A stretch of 64,000 nucleotides of DNA from Montifringilla adamsi (lineage: Eukaryota; Chordata; Aves; Passeriformes; Passeridae), in NCBI GenBank assembly GCA_017590115.1, contig JAGGNK010010226.1, forward strand, positions 5,119,732-5,183,731, in the 5' to 3' direction. The position numbers were made by a program, and so were the translations under genes. The notes beneath the pieces are model-generated. The model was not told the DNA's origin and did not search any database. It worked only from the letters and a program-made list of their open reading frames with translations. This document shows positions 14,401-24,700 of this stretch, piece after piece. Within the stretch, counting starts at the first letter, position 1. Every line of letters starts with the position of its first letter.

Positions 14401-14964
14401 GTTTACTTTTGAGTCTTTCCAGGTTTTTTCCTTTGCCAATTTCTTTACTGTTTCTGACAGCGGGCTTGATATGTAGCTTGTATTTCTACATATTTCACTT
14501 GGGTTGGAGGAAGCCCAGGTGAAACTCATTTTACTGCTTGCATGCAAAGGCATTTTGATTCTTGTTATATCCCTTGAATCAATTGCATGTTTTTCTCTGT
14601 TTGAATTTGATGCTACGTTTTACTATAATATTTACAGATGATCTGAGAAATCTTTGATCGATATCCATTTTGTTCCCTTGTGGGGTGGATTCCAACTTCT
14701 CTGAATGTACCACAAAATCAATCATTAAATGAAAAATTGTTCTTGGCTTTTATTTTATGATGAGGGAAAGGTTCAGTTTGTCACAATATGAGACAGACCT
14801 CATGACACTGAAAACTTGGTTATGGAGGATGTTTTTCCCCTTCTATTCATATGGAAAAATGTTGTTGTGGAAAAAGTAGAATCTAAGTTTAAGACTAACA
14901 GCTTCATAAGGTGGATTTTTAAATTGCTCTCTCCTATTGTAGTAGAAATTAAGCATTCAGAGTT
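11457..14964. other. Noncoding AT-rich DNA
   Basis: I see no gene, RNA or repeat family. The longest open frame, on the minus strand at about 13454-13762, has about 102 codons and no recognisable features. Confidence 0.55.
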
Positions 14965-15426
14965 ATGTCTGTAGATGAAGAGATTTTGGTTCAGTTGAAG
15001 CAGCCCAGCCTTTGTTACCAGTCACCCTCTCTTTTGTGGTCTCTGGTGGGAGATAACCCTTGTTGGGCTGGTGCTAGAGCAGAACAGACAAGAGCTGCTC
15101 AACAGCCCAGAAGGTGTTTGAAGAAATTTAGTGGTTTAGTAGCTGGATATTTTTTCCTGTGCTTTGCTTTAGAAATTGGCTGCTACTTATTTTTGTTTTA
15201 CGCAAGTGGTTTGATTTACATGGGTTTAAGTGGTGTGGGGCTGGAGAGAAGAGTCAATACTGCCTTTTATCTGCTAGGCAGCATCCTTAGAGGAAAAGCC
15301 AAACTTCTGAAATCCATTGACTTTGTGTCTGAGGTTTTCCTTTTAATTTTATTAACTATATGTTTGATTTGTACTTTGGATGAAATATCACTTGAGAAAC
15401 TTCTGACAGTTCCTCATCTTTTGTAA
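14965..15426 (+). other. Unassigned 153-codon open frame, probably chance
   Basis: This is the longest open frame in the window outside a CR1 fossil. Its translation has a leucine/phenylalanine-rich stretch around residues 57-80 and a second hydrophobic stretch around residues 120-137, which would be compatible with two membrane segments. However, T-rich DNA yields such residues by default. I recognise no family or signal peptide, and the base composition does not differ from the surroundings. In a 64-kb AT-rich window one open frame of this size is roughly what chance allows. I list it only so it is not lost; I do not call it a gene. Confidence 0.1.
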
Positions 15427-18400
15427 TTACTGTGTGTGAAATTTCAGAATGATTTACAGCAAAAAAATAAATCTAAGCTACAGGGGTTTTTCTAGGCTTC
15501 TTCATGCAGTATTTGAAGGTAAGTTTAACAGCTCCTTGTGCTGTTTGCGCATCTGAGTGTACACATGTGCAAAGATATATATATATATAAATATACATGT
15601 TGTGTCCTACTGCCTAAATGGCTGGAAGGCTATAGAAGTATTTTTGTAACATCAAGTAAAAATAAAATGTCTTTAGAACATATGAAGGTGATTCCATATA
15701 TATTTTATTGATGCTTTTGACTGTAACATTTTATGATATAAGATATATTAAGGGTTTAGGACTTAACTCTCCTCAAGCAGTGCCAGTTAAACATGAAATG
15801 TACAGCAGACATTGCTAATTAGTCATTATTATTCTCAGATGTTACTGTCTTTTAACTATAGCAATGCTTTGAAAAATTGTGGTTTCCCCAGTACAGTCAT
15901 CCCTCACTTTTTATGTATCATCTTCTTTCATTGCAGTTTATTGTGACATGTTTACTGGGATGTCTTAGTTGTGATTGCTATCATGCCCTACTTGTGAGAT
16001 GATAGATTTTATTGCACTGAAGATTTTTAGATTGGATGTTATAAAATATTAGCTTCTATTGAAATATCTCTTGTTTCAATTTGCATTTTTAATGTGAGTG
16101 CTTGATACTCTGAAGGTTAGAAACAGCTGTTTGCAGGAAAGGACATTGCACTTTGGTTTATTTCAAGACACAGCCCTCTAACTTCCTGACATGACTGCAG
16201 TCACTCCTGCTGTGAGTGTGGCTTTGGCCCAGATAACTTCTGAATGTCCCTTCCAGTTTAGTCTGTCATCTTCTCCATCCTCAGAGAGTTGCCAAAATCC
16301 TTAAGGAATTTAAGCTTGTAGACACTCCTGTCAGTAAGAGTAAGGGGAAAAGCTGGCACAGGAATTCTTCATCTAGTCAGTGCTCATTCTTCATCCAGGT
16401 CAGTGCTCAATTGCTCTCACTTCTAGCTATTTTCCAAATTCTATGGAATAATATTCTTTAATGCAGGAAATGTTTACCCATGAGAAGTTCAGCCATTTTT
16501 TTTTTCTTTCGTTCTTCTATATATTTGTCAGGATGATTCAAATTTTGGGGGGGATTGTTGTTTCACTGCTGTGATTTCTGTTTCATTGTTTCTCAGTTCA
16601 TTGCTGTGATTGTGTATGGGACTCTGAGGAAAAATTTAAAAACATAAGATAATGCCTGACTTTTAGCATGTGACTTTTTTCCTCCCTCCTAATAATTTTT
16701 GAAGTTTGCAACATGAGTTTCCTGCCCAAAATTCTAATTTATGACACTTAAGTTTAAAAAAGCTATAAAAGATTGTCTGTGTTTTATTTACAGAGTGGTT
16801 AGTGTAGCTGCTGTAATATGCTAGGCTAACTGATTGAGAATTTGAAATCTAAGATTCCCTTCATGGTCCATTTTAAAATAAAAACTGTTGGAAGAGATGA
16901 TGGTCACTACAATTTATTTTTGACAAATAATACTTATTATAATGAGCTTGGAGGTCATTGTGTGTGAGGTACAGTGCTATATAAATGTCTACTATTATTT
17001 TTTATTACCGAGTAATTTACAATTCCCTTGTCAGTCAGTGACCCATGTATCAACACTTCTGTATACCAGTCAAAGCAGATCTTTTCTTTCACAGGAAAAA
17101 AAAAAAAAATCCAGTTCTCATTGCCTTACAATATTTTCTGACAAAATACATTATCATGAAATAATTGATTGTGCTGGAGAATTACAAATGTTGCAGCACC
17201 ACCAGGGTCATCTAAACCTCAGCAATGTGGGTTATGATAAGAGTGCTTTGTTCAGAAATATTTCTATTGCAAAATGGTTTAATAGTAGCACAAAGAGGAT
17301 GTTCAGAATTTGAAAAAGCCATGCTTTGAGAGAAATGCTGCCCAGAAGCAAAACCTATCCTGTCAGTGGTAATGGCTTAGTGGGACACCATGGGTGATAA
17401 AAATGCTAATGACTATAAGTTAAGTATCCTATAGCAAGTCCATGCAGTTTGCAGTCTGATCTTTGCCTTTTGAAACAACTTGGATTTATGAAGAGTGTTC
17501 CAGGAGCAGAACACGTGATTAAGCTTTCTAAATCTCAAATATTTAAATTCAGTGTGCCAATGATTCTAACAATAGTCTGATGACACTTAAGAGGTCAGAA
17601 TAACTTTGTTTAATTGGCAGGATTTCTGTCATTCCTGAGTAGATAATTTACCCTAAGTATATTGTAATAGCAATTCAAGCTGTGGCAGATTCATCTCTCT
17701 GTCTGTGGCAACAGAGAGCACAATGATTGATTTTAGTTGTGTCATTAGAATGTACTGATAAAAAGAAAATGTTATAACCAGGATAAACTTGGTGTGCAAA
17801 AGCATGTGTCACAGAAAACCAGAGGAGCGGTGATCCAATTCATTTATTTCTCTGTTCAAGAGAATTTGTCTACATTCCATATACTTACACTGGCAAATTA
17901 ATTTAGATTGGAAATAATATCCTTCTGTGTAACTAATACTGCTACTGCAATGAGCAACTCTAGTGGGGTCCTGATTAATGTAAAAATACATTAGCATCCA
18001 GAAATTTTTGCTGATAGATGGTGCTTTCATTCCATACTTGCCTGCATCAGGTGCTTCAGCAGTTTTGAAATCAAGTATTACGTAATATTTTTAGGATCCT
18101 TATTTATGCCCTTAGGACTCCTATGCATTGATCTTGTATCCAACAATTAATCATTTTCATTGAGCAAATTTCAAAGCTGAGTTCTGAATTTGTTTCAGAG
18201 CATGTATTTTCACCTTTAAAGATCTGAAACCAGCTTTTTCAGCATGTAATCTGCAGAATCTTTCTGAACAGAAATTATATCACTCTCTAGTCCTCATATA
18301 AGACAATATGTAAGTTTTCTGATGTTCCTTCACTCATTCAGTTTGGGATTCATGTTGTGGGTTATCTCTTGGCCAGTGCTGTGGAGGCCTTGCTGATTTA

Positions 18401-18534
18401 TTTGCAGTCTTGGTGGGTGTGGAGAAGAAAATAGGAGGGCTGAGTAGAACTTCTTTAACTTGATGTGCCAAATGCTCCATTGCTTGTTTTGCTCACATGA
18501 AAACTTAAGGTAGCAGGTCTTTTTGGGAGTGGGA
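15427..18534. other. Noncoding AT-rich DNA with an AT microsatellite and an A run
   Basis: It contains a short alternating AT tract at 15575-15588 and a 14-nt A run at 17096-17109. Nothing else is recognised. The open frame at 16942-17313 crosses the A run and has no domain features. Confidence 0.55.
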
Positions 18535-18598
18535 TTTTTTTTTTTTTTTGGTCATTTATGGCATTGAGAAGCTTTGTCTTATTGTGGCGGGGGGGGGG
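18535..18598 (+). repeat. T15 and G10 homopolymers
   Basis: A 15-nt T run (18535-18549) and a 10-nt G run (18589-18598) lie about 40 bp apart. They are simple-sequence tracts. The G run is the longest pure G tract I noticed in the window. Confidence 0.9.
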
Positions 18599-19361
18599 AA
18601 GTGAGTAAACAGATCAAGCCAAGATACCAAGAAACATGACCAGACTGTGAAGTTAAAGTGTAAACCCCACATGTCTTAGCTCTTTCTCTGGTATAAATTA
18701 CTTGACTCTTTAAATGGCCTTTATGAACAAAACTATCTCTTTTTGTAAGCAGTGCTGGAATCATCCTTAAAAAACAAAATCATTATCAGCATGCAGGCTG
18801 AATTTCTGTTATGAGAGATTTGACAGCAACGGTGGGTTTACATGGCAAAAAGTAGTCTTAGGCTTGAGGCCTCTGACATGATTTCTGATGGAAGGAATGT
18901 TTGTGATACACAGCCAGGTAGCAGAGGTGAGTGGGTGGTCACACATGACCTCAGGATTACAGCAGTTATTGTTGGCAGGGTCTGAAACCACTCGTTTTTC
19001 TGTTTGTGTTGCTATCCATTCCCATTGCATAAGCCTTCATTCCTCCTGATCTTCTACCTTGTAGGCTGTGGTTTGAAATTATCAATTTTATAAGTAAAAT
19101 ATTTTGATTAGCAAAATCTTGTAACTCTGATCAGCAGTAAAGGTTATTAGTATTTGGTCCATGGAATTTTTAGTAATATTTTTTAAAACTGCTGCTACTG
19201 AAATACTGTGGCACATCTACTCACATCAAACAGTTTCTGGAGGTATGACAGATGCTTATTTGAACAATTCAAAATCTGTGCTGGAGGGGGGATTACACAA
19301 CCAATATTGAAAACTGAAGGGACAGTAGGATCAAGAGACTGGTGTGATTAAGGACAGAACA
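18599..19361. other. Noncoding DNA, nothing recognised
   Basis: Unique-looking sequence between the homopolymer pair and a CR1 fragment. I see no supported gene. Confidence 0.5.
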
Positions 19362-19752
19362 AAGAATCACAGAATGGTTGGGCTTGGAAGGGACCTTAAA
19401 GGTCATCTTGTTTTGACTCACCTGCCACGAGCAAGGACACCTTCCACTAGACCAGTTTGCTCCAAGCTCCATCCAACCTAGCCTTGAACATTCCCAGGAA
19501 TGGGGCAGCTGCAGGTTCTCCAGAACCTCACCACCCTCGCAGTAAAGAATTCCTAATATTTAACCCAAAGCTACTTTTTCAGTTTAAAGTCCTTTCTCCT
19601 TGTTTTGTCAATACATGTATTGCAAAAATTCCCTCTCTAAATTCTCTTGTATGTCCCTTGAGATAATGGAAGGTGCTTGGAGGCCTCCCTGAAACTGGCT
19701 GAGCTGTCCCAACTCCCTCATCTTCAGAGGAGAGCAACTCCAACCCTCTGAT
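19362..19752 (-). mobile_element. CR1 LINE 3'-end fragment, minus strand
   Basis: The plus strand begins AATCACAGAATGGTTGGGCT followed by GGAAGGGACCTTAAAGGTCA. This is the reverse complement of the avian CR1 3' end. It continues with the family's usual wording (AGGACACCTTCCACTAGACC, then CCTCACCACCCTCGCAGTAA). The terminal octamer repeat is reduced to a single degenerate copy. Like most genomic CR1 copies it is heavily 5'-truncated: only the 3' UTR and the far 3' end of ORF2 are present. Many substitutions and small indels show it is old and immobile. The 5' limit (right end here) is approximate. Chicken Repeat 1 is the dominant LINE of bird genomes. Confidence 0.93.
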
Positions 19753-20097
19753 TAATTTAGGCTGTGTTTGAATACTAGGCTTTATGGTTTTATGCCTAAG
19801 AGAATATGACAAGTGGTGGTTTTATTCTTCACAAGAACTGTTCACTAGTTGATAGTATTTTGAGGTAATCACTAATACTGTGATGCCATCTTCACTATGG
19901 CATTTTAAATGACAGTCATTTCAGTCAATTTTAGTTTCTCACTACTCTGAAAAAATTTCCATTTTGTTTGGGTATTTGGCGCTGTCAAGGGTAGCTGCAA
20001 AGAAATAAAAGTTATGCTATCATAGGAGATTTTTTTTTAGTTTTTTTTTTTATAAGTATAACAAGAGTGAATACTAATTCAGAGACTCATTTCCATT
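19753..20097. other. Noncoding spacer with T-rich tract
   Basis: Short unique-looking spacer between a CR1 fragment and a hairpin pair. It includes a T-rich stretch at about 20031-20051. Confidence 0.5.
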
Positions 20098-20130
20098 CAG
20101 TGACCCTTTGGGAATGTCAAAGGGTCACTG
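20098..20130 (+). other. Perfect 13-bp stem, 7-nt loop hairpin
   Basis: CAGTGACCCTTTG (20098-20110) is exactly complementary to CAAAGGGTCACTG (20118-20130) across the loop GGAATGT. A perfect 13-bp stem with a loop this short is expected only about 0.01 times per 64 kb at uniform base composition. It could form a cruciform or an RNA hairpin, but the stem is far too short for a pre-miRNA. I see no terminator or transposon context. Confidence 0.8.
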
Positions 20131-20148
20131 CCATGTGCTGATAGCTGC

Positions 20149-20167
20149 AACCAATGCTACATTGGTT
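20149..20167 (+). other. Second hairpin, 8-bp stem, 3-nt loop
   Basis: AACCAATG (20149-20156) pairs exactly with CATTGGTT (20160-20167) around CTA, beginning 18 bp after the 13-bp hairpin. Each arm contains a CCAAT/ATTGG word, the core bound by NF-Y, in opposite orientations. Confidence 0.7.
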
Positions 20168-20699
20168 ACATATAATCAGGTATCAGGTGATAACTTGAGT
20201 TTGCAATGAATGACTGGAGTTCAGAAGTCATTTCACTGACTGGAGCTGTGTAGTATTTGAAGGATAAATTGCTTTTTTTGTTTCTTGTCATCTTTAATTT
20301 ACTTTTTAAATGCTGTTTTTCCTCATGTATCGTCCTTGCATAGTTAGAGAGCTACTCATATTGAATTCTCTTATTTCTCAAATTTTAATTACAATAGAAA
20401 ATTGAGGATTTTCTTGTAGTTGATTATAAAAAACCTCTCTGGATATTACTTGAGGTTTATTTATTTTGTCTTGTTAGGTTCAGTTTTGCTCTTCTGCCTG
20501 TTCATCCTCCTCTAAATAGTCATTTGTGTAGCTTCATCAAAATTATTAACTTTATCTAACTTCTTGAATATATGTTCATCTTTACTTTTGCTTAGTAGAA
20601 TTTTATTCTTTTTCAGTTTGAGTTGAGGGCTCAGGTTTCAAGTTAAGGGTAGGGATGGCCTGCTCTGTTGTCTCAGGGTTGATATTAGGGTGAGATGCA
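20168..20699. other. Noncoding AT-rich DNA, nothing recognised
   Basis: AT- and T-rich unique-looking sequence leading up to the 279-bp duplication. Confidence 0.5.
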
Positions 20700-21258
20700 T
20701 TTCTGTATTTAGCAAACAGGTGAATGGATTTTGGTCAGATGACCCTATAGCCAGTCCTGCATCCTTCCTATTTGAAGGGAGGGTGTAGGACATTGTGGAT
20801 TTCAGTTTCCTTGTCAGAACTGCTGTCTGCAAAGCTGGTCCCCTTGCTAGCTGTGTATTGCTCTGCTGGCCAGGCCACACTTGTCATTTAATGCTAGAAT
20901 TTCTGGTCTGTTTTCCAAAATTAGGTCACTTTTTTGATTTTGGTCAAGTTTTTGGTACTGTCTGTCACAGGATCCTTCTTTCTGTATTTAGCAAACAGGT
21001 GAATGGATTTTGGTCAGATGACCCTATAGCCAGTCCTGCATCCTTCCTATTTGAAGGGAGGGTGTAGGACATTGTGGATTTCAGTTTCCTTGTCAGAACT
21101 GCTGTCTGCAAAGCTGGTCCCCTTGCTAGCTGTGTATTGCTCTGCTGGCCAGGCCACACTTGTCATTTAATGCTAGAATTTCTGGTCTGTTTTCCAATAT
21201 TAGGTCACTTTTTTGATTTTGGTCAAGTTTTTGGTACTGTCTGTCACAGGATCCTTCT
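20700..21258 (+). repeat. 279-bp tandem duplication, two copies
   Basis: 20700-20978 is repeated head to tail as 20979-21257. Aligned base by base I find one difference (A at 20919, T at 21198) and no indels, so the duplication is young. The junction shows only about one base of ambiguity (T). The last ~55 bp of each unit is the left edge of the CR1 reverse-transcriptase segment that continues rightward from the second copy. The duplication therefore happened after that CR1 had inserted and begun to decay. The left ~225 bp of the unit is unrecognised. The duplication makes two identical open frames at 20795 and 21074 and two matching antisense frames, none of which is a gene. An assembly artefact (a collapsed-allele or false duplication) is the main alternative. 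Confidence 0.95.
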
Positions 21259-21722
21259 GGACAAAATGTCCATCCCCCACCTGGATAGCAGTTGGCTATC
21301 ATGGGTTCGGCACAAAGAGTTACAGTGACTGGGGTGACATCAGATTGGTGACCTGCCACCAGTGGGGTTCCACAGGGCCCCATCCTCAGCCCCATGCTCT
21401 CCAACATCTTCATAAGCGACTTGGACATAGGACTCAAAGGTATTGTAAGAAGATTTGCTGATAATGCTGAACTGGGAGGAGCTGCTGACTCCCTGGAGGA
21501 CAGGAATGCCCTGCAGAGAGACAAATCACGTGGCTGGGCAGTCACCAGACTTAGGAAGTTTAGCAAGGGCAAGTGCTGGATTCTGCACCTGAGATGGGAC
21601 ATCTCTGGATGCGTGAGGTACCCTGGGGAACGAGAGGCTGGAAAGCAGTGGAAAGGGACCTGGGGGTCCTGGGGAGTCAGCAGTGCCCTGGCAGCCAGGA
21701 GGGACATCTCTGTCCTGGGGCC
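21203..21722 (+). mobile_element. CR1 LINE reverse-transcriptase remnant, plus strand
   Basis: The plus strand translates, with frame changes, into the conserved order of the CR1 ORF2 reverse transcriptase. First comes a decayed DFGQVFGTVCHRILLDKM (about 21209-21270, frame 2). Then follows an in-frame TGA just before TSGVPQGPILSPMLSNIF (21358 on, frame 1), then FADNAELGG (21454-21480) and KGKCWILHL. The catalytic FADD-type motif has become FADN, so the second essential aspartate is lost. The similarity runs out after the segment ending DLGVL and a short tail at about 21720, without the CR1 3' UTR or terminal repeat. It is thus an internal fragment rather than the usual 5'-truncated copy. An antisense 205-codon open frame covers it but is a shadow. 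It is dead as an element. Confidence 0.92.
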
Positions 21723-24700
21723 AATATTATTTCCTGCTTTCATTTTTCTACAAAACCTTTACTTACTCTTAGAAAGTCTTACTCTGAATTGTTATTGTGT
21801 CATTTTTCTTTACAGTGATTATAGATATTTTTCTTTCAACATCTTGACCCTATAAGTTGAGTCTTCATATTTGTTTTAACTTTGATGTTTATTCTTATTT
21901 GATTATCCCAAATATCAGGAATCCTTTTTAAGACATTTCCTACTCTTTTTTTTCTGATGAGCTAAAATTGCTAGAAGATGTATCTCTGGAGAGTGTTGTC
22001 CTTAGTTACTATGCATGTTGACTGATTATATATTATTTTCTTTATTATTATTCATGGCAGTGCTTGACACCAGTTACTGTGAACACTGAGGGAGCTAAAC
22101 CTGTCTTTTAAGAGATGACCCAATACAACATATGTCTTCATATGTAGTGATCCACTGGAGTGGAATTTCATCCTCTAATGTTCTATGGTTACACAGCACT
22201 TCCCAGGGTGTTTTGCACTTTTTATCTGGAGAGTTCAGTGGGAATACAGCCATGCTCATTACCCTCTCTCTAGAAAGGCTTTCAAGTGAAGATGGCTTTT
22301 CACAACTAACAGAAAGCAATATTGCTTTTGCCCTCAATATCGCTGAACCTTTGGCAAAGAATCAACACCTCTGAGAAGAGCTGCTAAACGTGCTTTATCT
22401 TCTGCCAGAAGAGGAAGGGAAAGGGTAGGAATTGTCCAGATTGGTTGAAGCTCCTTAGGAATGAAGTCCACATCAATAAGACTGGGGAATCTCCTGCCAC
22501 CTAGCAGGTGGTCCAAGTCTATGCCAAGCCATCCAGATGACCACATGGACCCACCTTTACCAATGCCAAGTCAGTGTGAGTTTTGTGGAGTTAATTCTGT
22601 GTTTGTTCTGCAGTTCTTAAGGAATAGCAGCCTTTGCTGAGTCAGACTCAAGGTTTCTAAAGAACAGCTTTTGTGAGCTCTGTCACTCAGTTTCACATCA
22701 ACACCTGTGGACTTCTGCCTTCCTCTACTCGGAGTGCTCAATCTACCACATCAGAATAAAGCTGTCCTTTATGGGGAGAAATGCCTCTGAATACACTTAA
22801 ACTGTGTTTCTTTTCTCCAAACACTTTGGGACTAGAAATAAATGACTTTTCAGAAGCTGAAATCTGTTGATATTGTACTACAAAGCTTAAGCCTCTATTG
22901 TGACTTTGCTTTTCCCCTTGTCTTTCTCTGCAAGCTGGAGGAAACCCGGTGCATTTACTGTGCTACATCTACTGATAGGCCACCATCCTTCCTTGTGGAG
23001 GACCAAAAGCTCCCACTACGAACCTGACACTTGGCCATTCGCTTGTCATGTTTTACTAAGCTTGTGGAACAAGGAAAAGTTACCAAAACACAATGTAGCT
23101 CCTAGCCTTGAGGTTAATTCTTTTCCCAAAAGGTGTTTTAGAGCAAGAAAACCCTTTTGAAATACACTACTGACAGTTTGCTTTTTTTATTGGAGCTTAT
23201 TCTTCCCTTTTGCAGAGACAGGGAAAGGTTTAAAAGTGTTTGTAGACTGACACAAGAACCAGTGTTAAAAATGTTTCTCAGAACTTCAAAAGAACCTTAA
23301 AATACTGCCATTCAATAATATAAAGCAGAGAGTCACTTTTAGTACAGACAGCTGTTCCAGAAGTGGTAGTGTGTCTGTTGTTCATGTTCTCTGTTTTGTT
23401 AATGTGAGAACTATCAACTTGTCTTAAATTCTTCCTTTCCCTTAATATGAGTGAGAGAAGAGTCACAAAAGGTGACTCATATATTCATATTCATCTGTAC
23501 CTTACCTGGAGTGCAGTAATTCATCCCAGAAAGAGAACTTCTTTCTTATAGGATGTTTACTCAGTAATTGATACAGTGTTTTCAGAGTCTTAAAAACGTA
23601 AAAAATACTAAAATTAAAAATATAGAATGCAGTTTTAAATTAAGTTTTAATGTTAATCAAAATTGCTTGCATTTTGGCAATATACTTACTTTCAGTGAAT
23701 GTAGAAAAAGTTGTGTAAGACCCATTCAAGGATTTTTTTTTTTACATTACATACAATAAAATAGTCATCTCTCTAAGCAAAGATTAGTTTCTGAAATAAA
23801 ATTCCTGTTATATGAATATAATAGCTTTCATCCAAAGCAAATTATCACTTGTCTAGAGAGGGGGACAAGAAAATGGGACAAAAGAATACCTGAGATGCAG
23901 GCAAAAATAGCATTTAGACCATTTTATCTGATTAAGAGAATATGAGAACCTGTTTCCTGAGCTGAAGTCTGCCATCAGTGAAATAAAACCCCTGTACATG
24001 AACTACAGGTGCATCCCCAAAACTGTCAGATCACATGTAACAGGTGCTTCCAGATACCTGCTTCTCAAGGAGTAGGGAGAAGTATTAATTTTGACTTTGC
24101 AGGACAGAAGTCAGCATAGATGGTCTTTAATGTAAAGGGCAATAGATAATGAAAATTTACTGATTCAGAAATCCTCAAGACTAGGAGGGAAATGAAGCAT
24201 TTTCCTTTCTCCTGTGCAAGTTTCACTCCAGACAGGTTTTGTTCCTTTGGTCTAGAAAAATGAATGTCTCTCTGGTCTCCTTGCTTTCTTCTGTCTCATA
24301 GTTGTCCTCATTTAACAAAAAAAGAATCTGAACTTGCCAGAAACTTTTCACATTCATTTGAAATATAGCTGGATTCTGTATTATTTAGGTGCAGAATTTT
24401 AATTCGCCGATCTCCAAAACAGCAATATGTAAAAGCTTCGTTATCTGTGTTATAATTTGATATCATGGACCGTTTTTAAGGAACAAAATATAATTGAGCC
24501 AGGATCTCTCATGCAACATGTATCAGTTGATGAAAATATTTTTTGTGTATGGAAGCTTTTTGTGACCCACAAAAAGGACTAATTTGTATTTTTTTTTCTC
24601 ATTCTGTAAGTGACATATACTGAAAAACATTGTGGAGAGTTTCAGGGTTGGTTTTTCCTTTTTTTTTTAAAAAGAAAATTGCTGGAATTTTTCCATACTG

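Noticed and set aside
16192..16203. 12-bp palindrome TGACTGCAGTCA
   Set aside because: Perfect 12-bp palindromes are expected many times by chance in a window this size.
20098..20130. Possible pre-miRNA
   Set aside because: The stem is only 13 bp with a 7-nt loop, whereas a pre-miRNA needs about 25-30 paired bases. The flanks do not extend the pairing.
21126..21743. Minus-strand open frame of 205 codons, the longest in the window
   Set aside because: It lies antisense to the CR1 reverse-transcriptase remnant and partly inside the 279-bp duplication. Its translation has no domain, and the plus strand explains the sequence.
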